Numbered from the stretch's first letter, positions 18,208-27,232 are shown. The stretch is 64,000 nucleotides of DNA from Kineosporia sp. NBRC 101731 (GCF_030269305.1 NZ_BSTC01000007.1:124001-188000); one strand, 5' to 3'. A program made the numbers and translations. The notes: a model not told the origin generated them from the letters alone.

Positions 18208-18860
18208 ATGCCCGCCCTGCGCAACGGGTCAAGTACCCGCGCACCCGGCACCTGCCGGGCAGCCCGGGTGCCGGTGCCGACGACGAGCACCTGGCCGACC
18301 TCACCGCCCTGACCGGCGCAGAGGTAGTGCTGACCGAGAAGATGGACGGCGAGAACACCACCATCGGAACCGGTTACGTGCATGCCCGCTCGGTGGACTC
18401 CCGGCCCCACCCCTCCCGCACCTGGGTCCGGGCGCTGGCCGGACGGCTGTGGCCGGACCTGCCCGAGGGGATGCGCGTGTGCGGCGAGAACCTCTACGCG
18501 CGCCACTCCATCGCCTACGACGACCTGCCCTCGTACTTCCTGGTCTTCAGCATCTGGCAGGACGACGCCTGCCTGGACTGGGACAGCACCCAGGAATGGG
18601 CGCAACTGCTCGCCCTGAGCTGCGTTCCGGTGCTCTACCGCGGGCTGTTCCCCACCGATGGCCCCCGAGAACTGCTGCGGTGCTGGCAGGCCGGCCGGGA
18701 TGCCGACCGCAGCGAGGGATTCGTGGTGCGGACAGCCGGCTCGTTCGACCGCCCGCAGTTCGGCACCCACGTGGCTAAATGGGTCCGGGCCGGGCACGTG
18801 CAGACCGATCAGCACTGGATGAATGCCCAGCTGACGGCCAACCAACTCCGGCGACAATAG
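18204..18860 (+). CDS. ATP-dependent RNA ligase (T4 Rnl2/PF09414-like nucleotidyltransferase)
   Basis: 218 aa. The covalent-nucleotidyltransferase motifs appear in order: motif I EKMDGENTTIG with Lys46 as the AMP-acceptor, a motif Ia-like HARSVDSR, GENLYARHSIAY, motif III YFLVFSIW, motif IV SEGFVVR and motif V AKWVRAGHV. The protein is short, being essentially the catalytic domain without an obvious extra OB or C-terminal domain. The ATG lies within the stop of the HD-kinase gene, so the two are co-translated. Together they would restore 5'-phosphate and 3'-OH ends and then seal broken RNA, plausibly tRNA. The substrate is not shown by the sequence. Confidence 0.85.
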   Translation: MNARPAQRVKYPRTRHLPGSPGAGADDEHLADLTALTGAEVVLTEKMDGENTTIGTGYVHARSVDSRPHPSRTWVRALAGRLWPDLPEGMRVCGENLYARHSIAYDDLPSYFLVFSIWQDDACLDWDSTQEWAQLLALSCVPVLYRGLFPTDGPRELLRCWQAGRDADRSEGFVVRTAGSFDRPQFGTHVAKWVRAGHVQTDQHWMNAQLTANQLRRQ

Positions 18861-18907
18861 GTAGCAAAAGCCCCGTTTCTGTCTAAGCTGAGCGGCGGGG
18901 GTGAAGA

Positions 18908-21900
18908 ATGACGGACGAGGGGCGCGCCGGCGCGCGCAACTGGATGTCCCGGCTACGCGGGGAGGCCACGCCGGAAGGGCTGTCGCTGGTCGCGGGACTC
19001 GCCGCCGCGACGAGCGCCCAGATCTGGTTGCCCGCGCTCGCGGCCGGGGGCACCGCGGGGGCGGCGGCGATCATCGCGGGCGTCGGCGGGAATCTGATGG
19101 CCAGCGTCGTCGAAGACGTCTGGCGGCGCACCCGGCACGACGAGAAGACCGAGGGTGACGAGTCCGCCCGGTTGCAGGCCGTGCTGGAGAAGACCTTCGA
19201 ACGGCTGCTCTCCGAGGACGAGCAGCATGGGGTGCGACTGGTCTTCGAGCATGAGCTGCGCCGGTTCCTCAGCCTCAGCGGGGCCCTGGACGAGACCAGC
19301 GCCGATCCCGATCTGCACGCCGGCCTCGTCCGTGTGCTCAACGACCTGACCGGCGTGATCGCCACCGGCCACCGGGTCATCCTCGATCAGGTGCAGGCCG
19401 GGCAGGACCGCGTGGACGACTACGCCGCTCGCCAGAGCGCGGCCCTGGCACAGCTCATGCGCCTGGAACAGCTGCGGCAGGCCGAGATCCGCCGCTTCAT
19501 CGACAGCCGCACACCGGTGGACGAGACCGGCCGGCCCGACCCCGGGCAGGCCCCGTACCCGGGCCTCGACCCGGTCGGCCCGGCCGAGGCGGCGGCCGGG
19601 TTCTTCCACGGTCGTGACGAGATCCTCGCCGCCCTGCTCACCCGCCTCGCCGTCCGCGCGCAGGCCGACGTGAGTCTGCTCATCGTCACCGGATCCTCCG
19701 GAGTGGGCAAGACCTCCTTGCTCCGGGCCGGACTGATCCCCGCCGTCGACAACGCGCTGCTGGATGTCGACGGTTCGCAGGACTGGCCGGTGGTGTACCT
19801 CGAGCCCGGCCGAAAACCGCTCCAGGCGCTCGCACACAGCATCACCCTGATGAACCACGCCGTCGGCGCGCTGCCGGACGACCTCGCCCGCGAGCCCAAC
19901 GCGCTGGGGAACTCGCTGGGCCCTCTGCTGGAGGAACGACCCGACGGTGCCCGCGTCCTTCTTGTGGTCGACCAGGCCGAGGAACTCTTCACCCTCGGGT
20001 GCTCCGGTCAGGAGCGGAAGGCCTTCCTCGCTGCGTTGATCAGAGCGTCGATGAAGGACGCGGTGGTCCTCCTCAGTTTCCGGGCGGACTTCTACGCGCA
20101 GTTCGCCGCGCAGGACATCCTGCGCGTCCACCTCGAACACCACTCCCTGTTCGTGCCTCCGATGAGCCGAGCGCAGTTCCAGGAAGTCATCGAGGGCCCG
20201 GCCCGCGCGGCCGGTCTCACTCTGGGCCTCGGGCTGACCCGGGCCCTGCTCGACGACACCAGTGCCGAGTCCCTGCCGCTGCTGGCCCACACACTGCGCC
20301 AGCTCTGGGAGGACAGCGACGGCACCATGCTCCGGCTGGGTGACTACCGCGAGATGGGCGGTCTGGCCCACGCCATCAGCGCGACCGCCGAGAGGGTCTA
20401 CCACGACCTGAGCGCCGACCAACGGGAGATCGTGCGTCCTCTGCTCCTGTCCATGGTGAGTATCGGTGACGGGACCAACGACACCCGCCAGAGTGTCGTC
20501 ACGTCCGACCTCCTGGCTTCTTTCCAAGACGGAAAGGCCGATGCCGAGACCGTTCTGCGCCGCCTGAACGAGGCCCGCATCGTCACCTCCGGCCGGCTCA
20601 CGAGCACCCTCACCCACGAGACCATCATCACGGCCTGGCCGGAACTGCAGGGCTGGCTGAACGACGACCGCACCGGCCTGCGGCTGCACGAGGAACTGCG
20701 CAACGCCGCGCTCTACTGGAACACCCACCGCGACGAATCCGGAACACTGTGGGGCGGCGACCGTCTCAACACCATGAGGGAATGGTCCGGGGAACACCCG
20801 CAGGCCCTGACCACACTCGACCAGGAATTCCTGGTGGCGAGCCAGAACCATCAGGACGCCGCCAGGACCGCCGAACAACGGCGTGCCCGCCGGGTCCGTT
20901 TCCTGGCCGGTCTTTTTGCCGCGTTGTTCACGATCGCCTCGGTGCTCGCCGTGGTCTCGTTCCGCCAGACCCGGGCGGCCGAGTTGTCGCGCAACAGCAT
21001 CCTGGTCGATCAGATGGTGGGCCAGGCGCAAGACCTGCTGCGCAGCGATCCGCGCCTGGCCACGCTGCTGGCGCTGGAGGCCGACCGCATTCATCACACC
21101 ACCGACACTGAAGACCTGCTGACTGTCGCGGCCCGGTCGCCGATCTTTCGCACGGTCAGTGGGCACACCGACGAGGTAACCGCGGTGGCCTACAGTCCCG
21201 ACGGCACGATGTTCGCGACCTCCAGCTACGACAAGACCGTACGGATCTGGAATGCCGCCGACGGCAGCCAGAAACGTGTCCTTACCGGACATCAGGGCGC
21301 GGTGCTGCAGGTGGTCTGGTCTCCTGACGGCGCGATGGTCGCCAGTAGTAGCGGGGACGGTACGGCGCGCCTCTGGAACGTCTTCACCGGACGGGAGATT
21401 CGCCGTCTGACGGACGCCGCGACTGCCGCGGCCGGCGTCGGTCGGACGGAGGCCATGACAGGTGTCTCATTCAGCCCGGACGGCACGACGCTGGCCACGG
21501 CCGACGGTACGAGGAACACGGCGCGCCTGTGGGATGCAGCCACCGGGAAGCTGTTGCACACCTTGAAGGGGCACACGGAAACGGTTAATACGGTCTCGTA
21601 CGGCCGGGACGGGAACACCGTCGTGACGGCGAGCGCGGATCAGACGATCCGGATCTGGTCGGGTGCCACCGGGAGGCAGATCCACGTGGTGAAAGGACAA
21701 ACCACCAGCTCGACAGATGTTCTCGTGCACAGTCCGGACGGGAAGACCTTCGCTGGTGTCGGGCCGGATTCGGAGCTCCGCATCTGGGGGGCGAAGGACG
21801 GTAAGAGCCGGGGTGACGTCTCTGCCTACGCGCTCCACTCGGTGTCCGGCATCGCCTACAGTCCCGATTCCCGGCATCTGGCCACACTCAACCGCTCCGA

Positions 21901-23080
21901 CCGGGTGCAGGTGTGGGACCTGAACGGCGGCGAGGTGCTGTCGATGAGTCTCGCGGGGGAGGCCGTCAGCGGTTCCGGCCTGGCCTTCAGCCCCGACGGC
22001 AAGACCGTGGCGGCCGCCGTGGCGAATCGCGTACGTCTGTGGACACTGGCTACCGGCGACAGCACCCGTCTTCTGGGGCAAGCGCCCAGACAGATCATGG
22101 GGTTGGCCTATTCGCCGGACGGCTCGCTCCTTGCCTCGGCGCAGGGGTATCTGGCAGACCGGCTGCGACTCTGGGATGCCCACACCGGTCGGGCTCGGGG
22201 GAACGTCGACCGGGGGATAGGCGGAACGGGGCAGGTCGAGTTCAGTGCCGATGGCTCTGTCCTGGCCACCGGTGATGTCGGCGTGCCAGGGTCCTTCGAG
22301 GACACCGGGAACACCGGGGGATTCGGGACCGTGCAATTACGCGACCCGGTGACCGGTCTGCCCACCGGGAAACTCTCTGTCGCTGGCAAGCGTCTTACCA
22401 CAATGGATTTCGGCCCCGGTCATCTTCTCGCTGCCGGCTACCACGACGGAACCGTCCGGATCTGGGACACCGCTCGCCGCACGGTCGTACGGACGTTCGC
22501 GGGCGCCACCAGTCAGGTGGGCCGCCTTGCCTACAGTTCCGACGGAACTACTGTGGCCGTCACGGGTAACGGCAACCAGATCGGGATCTGGGACGCCCGT
22601 GGTGGCAGATTGCTGCGGCAACTCACCGGGCACACCTCGTATGTGCTGGCTCTCGCGCTGAGCCCGGACGGAAAAACGCTGGCCAGTGGTGGTTATGACC
22701 ATACGGTTCGGGTCTGGGACGTTGCGAGCGGTCAGCAACTGCACGTGATCACCGCCCATGAGGACGTCGTCGAAGCCCTTGCTTTCTCTCCCGATGGGAG
22801 AACGCTGGCCAGTACGGGCCAGGACGAGTCCGTGCGGATGTGGCGCGTCGCCACCGGTAGGGCGCTGGGGCTGATCTCCGACCATGGGGCAGGGGTGGAT
22901 CTCCTGACATTCAGCCCGGACGGCGTTCACCTGGCCATGAGAGGGCCAGGGCCGGTGGAGATCTGGTACCTCGGCGCGAACACGTCGAAGGAACACCTCT
23001 GCGGTCGCGCCGGCCGTGATCTCACGCGGGCCGAGTGGGCCGAGTACATCGGTGGGGACTATCGCCGCACGTGCGGCTGA
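18908..23080 (+). CDS. STAND-type NTPase with transmembrane helix and 14 WD40 repeats
   Basis: 1390 aa. The first ~230 residues contain a hydrophobic Ala/Gly segment (LAAGGTAGAAAIIAGVGG) and helices of unknown role, probably the effector part. An nSTAND1-like NTPase begins at the PYPGLDPV...FFHGRDE boundary (~218), with Walker A GSSGVGKT at 262-269 and a Walker B-like LLVVDQAEE (Asp355). A single hydrophobic helix lies at about 662-686 (FLAGLFAALFTIASVLAVV). Fourteen SPDG...W WD40 blades fill ~745-1355, enough for two seven-bladed propellers. A Cys-containing tail follows. It lies only 47 nt after the RNA ligase, in the same direction. Such proteins sense a ligand with the propellers and oligomerise through the NTPase; several STAND families act in phage defence. 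Confidence 0.9.
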   Translation: MTDEGRAGARNWMSRLRGEATPEGLSLVAGLAAATSAQIWLPALAAGGTAGAAAIIAGVGGNLMASVVEDVWRRTRHDEKTEGDESARLQAVLEKTFERLLSEDEQHGVRLVFEHELRRFLSLSGALDETSADPDLHAGLVRVLNDLTGVIATGHRVILDQVQAGQDRVDDYAARQSAALAQLMRLEQLRQAEIRRFIDSRTPVDETGRPDPGQAPYPGLDPVGPAEAAAGFFHGRDEILAALLTRLAVRAQADVSLLIVTGSSGVGKTSLLRAGLIPAVDNALLDVDGSQDWPVVYLEPGRKPLQALAHSITLMNHAVGALPDDLAREPNALGNSLGPLLEERPDGARVLLVVDQAEELFTLGCSGQERKAFLAALIRASMKDAVVLLSFRADFYAQFAAQDILRVHLEHHSLFVPPMSRAQFQEVIEGPARAAGLTLGLGLTRALLDDTSAESLPLLAHTLRQLWEDSDGTMLRLGDYREMGGLAHAISATAERVYHDLSADQREIVRPLLLSMVSIGDGTNDTRQSVVTSDLLASFQDGKADAETVLRRLNEARIVTSGRLTSTLTHETIITAWPELQGWLNDDRTGLRLHEELRNAALYWNTHRDESGTLWGGDRLNTMREWSGEHPQALTTLDQEFLVASQNHQDAARTAEQRRARRVRFLAGLFAALFTIASVLAVVSFRQTRAAELSRNSILVDQMVGQAQDLLRSDPRLATLLALEADRIHHTTDTEDLLTVAARSPIFRTVSGHTDEVTAVAYSPDGTMFATSSYDKTVRIWNAADGSQKRVLTGHQGAVLQVVWSPDGAMVASSSGDGTARLWNVFTGREIRRLTDAATAAAGVGRTEAMTGVSFSPDGTTLATADGTRNTARLWDAATGKLLHTLKGHTETVNTVSYGRDGNTVVTASADQTIRIWSGATGRQIHVVKGQTTSSTDVLVHSPDGKTFAGVGPDSELRIWGAKDGKSRGDVSAYALHSVSGIAYSPDSRHLATLNRSDRVQVWDLNGGEVLSMSLAGEAVSGSGLAFSPDGKTVAAAVANRVRLWTLATGDSTRLLGQAPRQIMGLAYSPDGSLLASAQGYLADRLRLWDAHTGRARGNVDRGIGGTGQVEFSADGSVLATGDVGVPGSFEDTGNTGGFGTVQLRDPVTGLPTGKLSVAGKRLTTMDFGPGHLLAAGYHDGTVRIWDTARRTVVRTFAGATSQVGRLAYSSDGTTVAVTGNGNQIGIWDARGGRLLRQLTGHTSYVLALALSPDGKTLASGGYDHTVRVWDVASGQQLHVITAHEDVVEALAFSPDGRTLASTGQDESVRMWRVATGRALGLISDHGAGVDLLTFSPDGVHLAMRGPGPVEIWYLGANTSKEHLCGRAGRDLTRAEWAEYIGGDYRRTCG

Positions 23081-23084
23081 CACC

Positions 23085-23100
23085 CTCTCCGCCGGGGAGA
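23085..23100 (+). terminator. Short hairpin after the STAND-WD40 gene
   Basis: TCTCC and GGAGA flank a five-base loop just after the stop at 23080. It is small, without a U-run, and lies where transcription from both sides converges. Confidence 0.3.
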
Positions 23101-23161
23101 CAGTAGGAAATCCCCCTGATTCCTCGTTGGCTTGATGTGGGTTCTCGCCCTTGCAGTTCCG

Positions 23162-23815
23162 TCAGATCTGAGACGGATGCTGCTCTGCTTCGAGCTCAAG
23201 AGGGGCGCTGATGCGCAGGCGCTGGTCCACCGCGAGGGTCAGCGGCTCGGCCAGATGGGGGACGATCGCTTGCGCCCAAGGTCGCAGGGCAGTGAGGAAG
23301 CCGATGAGGTCCTGCTGAACATCACGCAGAAGTCGGGCCAAAGCATCGCGAGGGATGTCGGTGTGATGGTCGCCGGGCGCTTCTCCTGGCCGGATCTCGT
23401 CTTTGGTCTTCCACAGACGTACCGTCGATCCGCGGTGCTCCAGCGACACGTCTGGGTCGTGGCCGAGGTAGATGTTGTCACCGTGAAGAACCTCGAGCCA
23501 GGTGCGCCATTCGTCGAGGCCGAAGCAGCAGCCGGGGTCGATGACGACGTCGGGCGCCGTGATCTGGAGGCCACCGGGGGCGAAGTCACCGTCGTCACTG
23601 GTCAGATACGTCTCGATGGCCTCGGTCGCCGTCGCCGGGATGATCGACAGGTCGTCAGCAGTGGCCGTGCGGCCGATCAACGCCCACATCGCGGCTCCTA
23701 CCTGCCCGGGCGTCGGCCGCGCGGACACCGGGACGAAGTACTGGGGCTGCTCGACCACCCAGAACGGACAGTCGACGACACTCCAGCGCTCCAGCATCGG
23801 CGTCATCATGATCAC
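23162..23815 (-). CDS. Hypothetical protein
   Basis: 217 aa, minus strand; the real start may be the second or fourth Met (MIMMTPM). Codon-position GC favours this strand over the overlapping plus-strand frame. The protein is soluble, has no signal or membrane segment, and contains a Trp/Asp-rich centre (DEWRTWLEVLHGDNIYLG) and a DAP/DVVIDPG segment. It resembles immunity- or SMI1-like small actinomycete proteins in style, but I recognise no family. It converges with the STAND gene. Confidence 0.65.
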   Translation of the reverse strand: MIMMTPMLERWSVVDCPFWVVEQPQYFVPVSARPTPGQVGAAMWALIGRTATADDLSIIPATATEAIETYLTSDDGDFAPGGLQITAPDVVIDPGCCFGLDEWRTWLEVLHGDNIYLGHDPDVSLEHRGSTVRLWKTKDEIRPGEAPGDHHTDIPRDALARLLRDVQQDLIGFLTALRPWAQAIVPHLAEPLTLAVDQRLRISAPLELEAEQHPSQI

Positions 23816-24022
23816 CCATCAAGGCTATCGACGGCGACACGACGCAGGACCGCACCAGGGACATCCCGGCTCGACGCCGAGCTGGTCCAGGCATCCGCCG
23901 GGCGTGTCGCTTTGCCGCGCAAAGCTCAGGCAGCGTCTGCGAAATCGCCGGCGAAGCCGCAGCCGCCCATCGAGTACTGCGTGAACTCGACACCGCCGCC
24001 CAGGACTACGCCTACTTCCTCA
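23816..24022. other. Non-coding or decayed stretch before the terpene-cyclase remnant
   Basis: No frame in this 207-nt stretch reads as an intact gene. With the remnant that follows, it makes a ~470-nt gap between the genes at 23815 and 24290. It may hold further decayed coding sequence (one frame has ELDTAAQDYAYFL), but I could not match that to a family. Confidence 0.4.
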
Positions 24023-24217
24023 ATGCAGCAGTTCACCCTGATCGCCGACCACGACCTGCCCGCCCTGATCACCGAGCTGAAACTCGATGACGCGGTCGGC
24101 GAGGCGTTGGGGCAGCACGTGGCCTATCTGAAGAACTGGATGTCCGGAATCCTTGAATGGCACCGGAAAGCCACCCGCTACACACCCGAAGAGTTGCAGT
24201 CCCGCAGGATGGGCTGA
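24023..24217 (+). pseudogene. C-terminal remnant of a terpene cyclase (geosmin/MIB-synthase type)
   Basis: About 64 codons ending at TGA 24217. The segment MQQFTLIADHDLPALITEL, followed by LKNWMSGILEWHRKATRY, matches the C-terminal helices of class I bacterial terpene cyclases, which typically end in (D/N)WMxGxLxWHxxTxRY. The metal-binding DDxxD and NSE motifs and all the rest of the ~330-residue catalytic domain are missing. Upstream sequence does not continue the family in any frame I could read, so this is a deletion remnant. The next gene starts 72 nt later. Confidence 0.7.
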
Positions 24218-24289
24218 GCGCCCGGTCCACTCGCGGTACGGAGTTCGATGGTTACGGTGGGTTCACTGCCTGCCGAAGGGGGAACTCTG

Positions 24290-24703
24290 ATGACCGATCG
24301 TTCCGGATCTCGCATCGACCATCTGAACATTGCCGTGCCGGACCTGGTCGCGGCCGTCGGGTTCTACGACCCGGTACTGGCCTCGATCGGCATCACGCGG
24401 ATGCTCGACATCCCGCCGGACTACGAGCCCGGGATGCCGGCCATGGTGGGCTTCGGTCTGGCCGGGGTGAAACCGTACTTCTGGCTCGTCGACAACGGCA
24501 CGGTGGGCACCAACATGCATCTGGCCTTCACCGTTGACACGCACGACGAGGTGCGCGCGTTCTACGACACCGCACTGGCTGCCGGCGCCACCGAGCTGCT
24601 GACCCCGGCGTTCCATCCCGAGTACCACGAGGACTACTTCGGTGGCTTCGTGACCGACCCCTACGGCATCAACCTGGAGGCCGTCTGCCATCAAGCGTCC
24701 TGA
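24290..24703 (+). CDS. VOC-family (glyoxalase/bleomycin-resistance-fold) protein
   Basis: 137 aa from ATG 24290, preceded by GAAGGGGGAAC; an upstream GTG would add 14 unlikely residues. It has the two-repeat VOC layout: RIDHLNIAVPDLVAAVGFY at the start and the closing FVTDPYGINLEAVC with the metal-ligand-type Glu. A His in HLNIAV, a His in NMHLAF and the final Glu could form a metal site. Members include dioxygenases, glyoxalases and antibiotic-binding proteins. The substrate here cannot be told. Confidence 0.85.
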   Translation: MTDRSGSRIDHLNIAVPDLVAAVGFYDPVLASIGITRMLDIPPDYEPGMPAMVGFGLAGVKPYFWLVDNGTVGTNMHLAFTVDTHDEVRAFYDTALAAGATELLTPAFHPEYHEDYFGGFVTDPYGINLEAVCHQAS

Positions 24704-24760
24704 TCGCCACGGCCCCGGGCTCAGCAGAGAACCTGATGGGAAGCCCTCTGCCATAGGCTC

Positions 24761-25087
24761 TCACCTGGCAGTTCTCGGTTCCCCAGGGTGCCTCCAGCCG
24801 TCCGGCAACCAGTTCAAGATGGCCAGACGGCGCAGCTCCCTCACCGTGTCCTCGGTCACGAACCGCTGCACCCCCACGATGGTGGCCTCTCGCATCCCGC
24901 GGGCGATCATCTCGTCCACCCGCACGCCTTTGACCAGACCGCGGCGGAAAGCAACTTGGTTCTCGGGTGCCGGTTCGCGGGTAAAGGCAGCAACCAGATC
25001 ACTCATGGACGTGGCGTCGAAGGCGTTCACGTCGAGGTAGATCTCTGCGGCAGCGAGGAAGGCTTTAAGGTCGGGGTCGGCGGTCAT
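24761..25087 (-). CDS. Small hypothetical protein
   Basis: 108 aa, minus strand. Two adjacent ATG codons (25090 and 25087) follow AAGAGGA; the second gives more spacing and was chosen. The protein is soluble and helical (DLKAFLAAAEIYLDV, RELRRLAILNWLP), with no membrane or metal motif. The repeated charged helices would suit a small regulatory or antitoxin-like protein, but no family is recognised. It is divergent from the MFS gene that follows, separated by ~125 nt. Confidence 0.6.
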   Translation of the reverse strand: MTADPDLKAFLAAAEIYLDVNAFDATSMSDLVAAFTREPAPENQVAFRRGLVKGVRVDEMIARGMREATIVGVQRFVTEDTVRELRRLAILNWLPDGWRHPGEPRTAR

Positions 25088-25212
25088 CATTCCTCTTGGG
25101 GATCTGTGACGGCGAGTCGACCAGGACCGTGCCGAGCACCTCAACATGACCAAGTCAGCGGCCGGATCCCGGCCCTTGACCCTGCCGCTACGTCGCAGTT
25201 TCCACTGGGCCC

Positions 25213-26433
25213 ATGCCCCGCGTCGTCCTCGCCTATCTCGGCTCCTACTTCCTGTCCGTCCTCGGTAACTCGATCGCCGCGGTCGCCCTGCCCCTGGTGA
25301 TCCTGCAGTCCACCGGAAGCCCTCTGAAAGCCGGTGTGGTCGCCGCGGCCACTGCGGTCCCCGCCGTCATGGCCGGGATCTTCATGGGAAGCGTCATCGA
25401 CCGGATCAACCGCCGCACGTCGTCGATCGTCACCGACCTGGTCTCCGCCGCCACGACTGCCGCCCTGCCCCTGGTCGCCCTCACCACCGACCTGACCGTC
25501 GGCTGGTTCGTCCTGTTCGGTGTCCTCGGATCACTGGGCGACGTTCCCGGCTTGACCGCCCGAGAGGCCCTGCTGCCCGCGATCTCCCGCAACAGCGGCA
25601 TGACCCCCGAGCGTCTGGTCGGACTCCGGGAGAGTCTCGGCGCCCTCTGCATCGTGATCGGGCCGGCCATCGCGGCCGGGGCTTTGACCTTCTTCGAGGG
25701 CACCACCGTGCTCTGGGTGACCGCCGTGACCTCCCTGGCCGCCGCCCTCGTCACCCTGCTGATCCCGAGCACACTCACCACGGTAGAGGCGCCGGGGCCC
25801 GGGACCGGTCTCCGCGCTGGCTGGAAAGCATTGTTCAGCAGCCCTTTTCTGGTGACGACGACCGCACTCATCTGCCTGTCCGCCGTGGTCCTCGCCGCTC
25901 TGCAGGGCCTCGTCCTGCCCGTCCACTTCACCAGCACCGGCCAGCAGAACCGGCTCGGGCTGGTGCTCACCACCCTCGCCCTCGGCCTGCTGCTGGGCAG
26001 CGGCCTCTACGCCGTCGCCGCCCGCACCCGCTCCCGCCGGTTCTGGCTCGTCACCGGAATGGCCGGAACCGTCGCCGGATTCGCCGTGACGGCAACCCTT
26101 CTCAGCACCGTCGTGATCCTCACCGGCGCCTTCCTGATCGGATTCTCCAGCGGCCTCTTCGCCAGCCTGCTCGGTGTTCTCAGTATGGAACGCATCGACG
26201 ACGACCTGCGCGGACGCGTCATGGGCACCCAGAACGCACTGATGACCGGCGCCCCCGCCCTCGGCATCATGGGCGCGGCCGTCCTCACCGAGAAAGCCGG
26301 GGTCGAGGTCGCCGCGGCAACCCTGGCGAGTATCTGGGCCCTCGGCGCCATCGCTGCCGTCCTGGTCCCGGCCACCCGTGACCTGGATCCGCCGGTCGGC
26401 ACGCCGGCCATGACCGGGATATCGGGCCGATGA
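25213..26433 (+). CDS. MFS transporter
   Basis: 406 aa, about 12 hydrophobic helices from the first residues (YLGSYFLSVLGNSIAAVAL) to the end. It has the layout of MFS drug-efflux proteins: a loop after helix 2 with IDRINRRTS (basic, like the DRxGRR motif), a long middle loop around residue 195-205, and a second half ending in RGRVMGTQNAL. The likely role is proton-driven export of a small molecule. No regulator lies adjacent. The stop overlaps a short in-phase ATG (26430) that does not lead to a convincing protein. Confidence 0.9.
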   Translation: MPRVVLAYLGSYFLSVLGNSIAAVALPLVILQSTGSPLKAGVVAAATAVPAVMAGIFMGSVIDRINRRTSSIVTDLVSAATTAALPLVALTTDLTVGWFVLFGVLGSLGDVPGLTAREALLPAISRNSGMTPERLVGLRESLGALCIVIGPAIAAGALTFFEGTTVLWVTAVTSLAAALVTLLIPSTLTTVEAPGPGTGLRAGWKALFSSPFLVTTTALICLSAVVLAALQGLVLPVHFTSTGQQNRLGLVLTTLALGLLLGSGLYAVAARTRSRRFWLVTGMAGTVAGFAVTATLLSTVVILTGAFLIGFSSGLFASLLGVLSMERIDDDLRGRVMGTQNALMTGAPALGIMGAAVLTEKAGVEVAAATLASIWALGAIAAVLVPATRDLDPPVGTPAMTGISGR

Positions 26434-26542
26434 GCGCCGGTCGGGATCTCGATCTCGCCCGGCACGCTGTCGGTGTCGTCCTCGGTCACGGTGCGGTGGT
26501 CCTGGACCTGATCAGCGGCCCTCGAGGGGGACGATCGGCCGG

Positions 26543-27232
26543 ATGTGCGAGGCTGTCGACGTGCAGCGTCCGGTGCTCCGTCTCACCGGGCTCGTCGTGT
26601 TCCTGGGGGCGCTCGGCCTGCTGACGGCGTTCTTCCTGCCGGTCTCGGTCGAGGGTCTGCAGTCGCAGATGCAGCGGTTCGGTCTTCTGGCCGGGCCCGT
26701 GTTCATCGTGACATCGGCCGTGCTGGCCTTGGTGTTCGTGCCCGGGCCGCTGCTGTCCGCCGCCGGCGGCGCGATGTTCGGCACCGGCCTGGGCTTCGCG
26801 TGCAGCCTGGCCAGCACCACGCTCACCTCGGTGCTGGCCCTGCTGATCGCCCGCCGGGCCGGGGGAGGAACGGTCGAGGAGATCGGTGGGGAACGCACCC
26901 GCGCGCTGACGGAGTTGGCCCGGCGGCACGGCACCGTCGCGGTCGTCGTGCAGCGGCTGATCCCCGGGGTGCCGGACGCGCCGCTGTCCTACGCCTTCGG
27001 GGTGATCGGTCTGCGCGCGTACCAGATCGCCCTCGGTACGCTGATCGGCTCGGCCCCACGGGCGTTCGCCTACACCGCGCTCGGTGACGCGGCGGTCTCC
27101 GGTGACGCAACCCTGGCCGTCGTCGCGACCGGGGTCGGGGTCGGGGTCAGTGTGGTCGGGCTGGGCCTGGGCTGGTGGCTGACCCGCCGGAACCACCAGG
27201 GACGTACGGACGAGGTCACCCCGCCACGGTGA
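26543..27232 (+). CDS. TVP38/TMEM64 (DedA-superfamily) membrane protein
   Basis: 229 aa with five or six hydrophobic segments. The family core is visible: FVPGPLLSAAGGAMFGTGLGF, then the second conserved stretch RLIPGVPDAPLSYAFGVIG, the two half-helix G/P motifs of this superfamily. A Val start (GTG) at residue 6 is an alternative to ATG 26543. DedA/TVP38 proteins are linked to lipid scrambling and membrane homeostasis; the exact activity of this one is not shown. It is monocistronic by spacing. Confidence 0.88.
   Translation: MCEAVDVQRPVLRLTGLVVFLGALGLLTAFFLPVSVEGLQSQMQRFGLLAGPVFIVTSAVLALVFVPGPLLSAAGGAMFGTGLGFACSLASTTLTSVLALLIARRAGGGTVEEIGGERTRALTELARRHGTVAVVVQRLIPGVPDAPLSYAFGVIGLRAYQIALGTLIGSAPRAFAYTALGDAAVSGDATLAVVATGVGVGVSVVGLGLGWWLTRRNHQGRTDEVTPPR

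Noticed and set aside
18953-21292. 779-codon minus-strand frame opposite the STAND gene
   Set aside because: The plus strand has Walker A and WD40 repeats; the minus product is low-complexity.
21145-22980. Possible DNA-level tandem repeats in the STAND gene
   Set aside because: Periodicity is only at the protein level (WD40 blades); the nucleotide units are well diverged.
23795-23825. Possible fourth copy of the inverted-repeat family (catgatcacccatcaagg)
   Set aside because: Only part of one arm matches, it overlaps the start of a gene and there is no second arm.
23132-24022. Plus-strand frame leading into the terpene-cyclase remnant as one long gene
   Set aside because: Its first two thirds are the shadow of the minus-strand gene at 23162-23815; only the last ~64 codons resemble a cyclase.
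26430-26624. Small ORF overlapping the MFS stop (ATGA)
   Set aside because: The overlap looks like coupling, but the 64-residue product ends in Ser/Cys/Arg-rich shadow of the next gene and has no ribosome-binding site.
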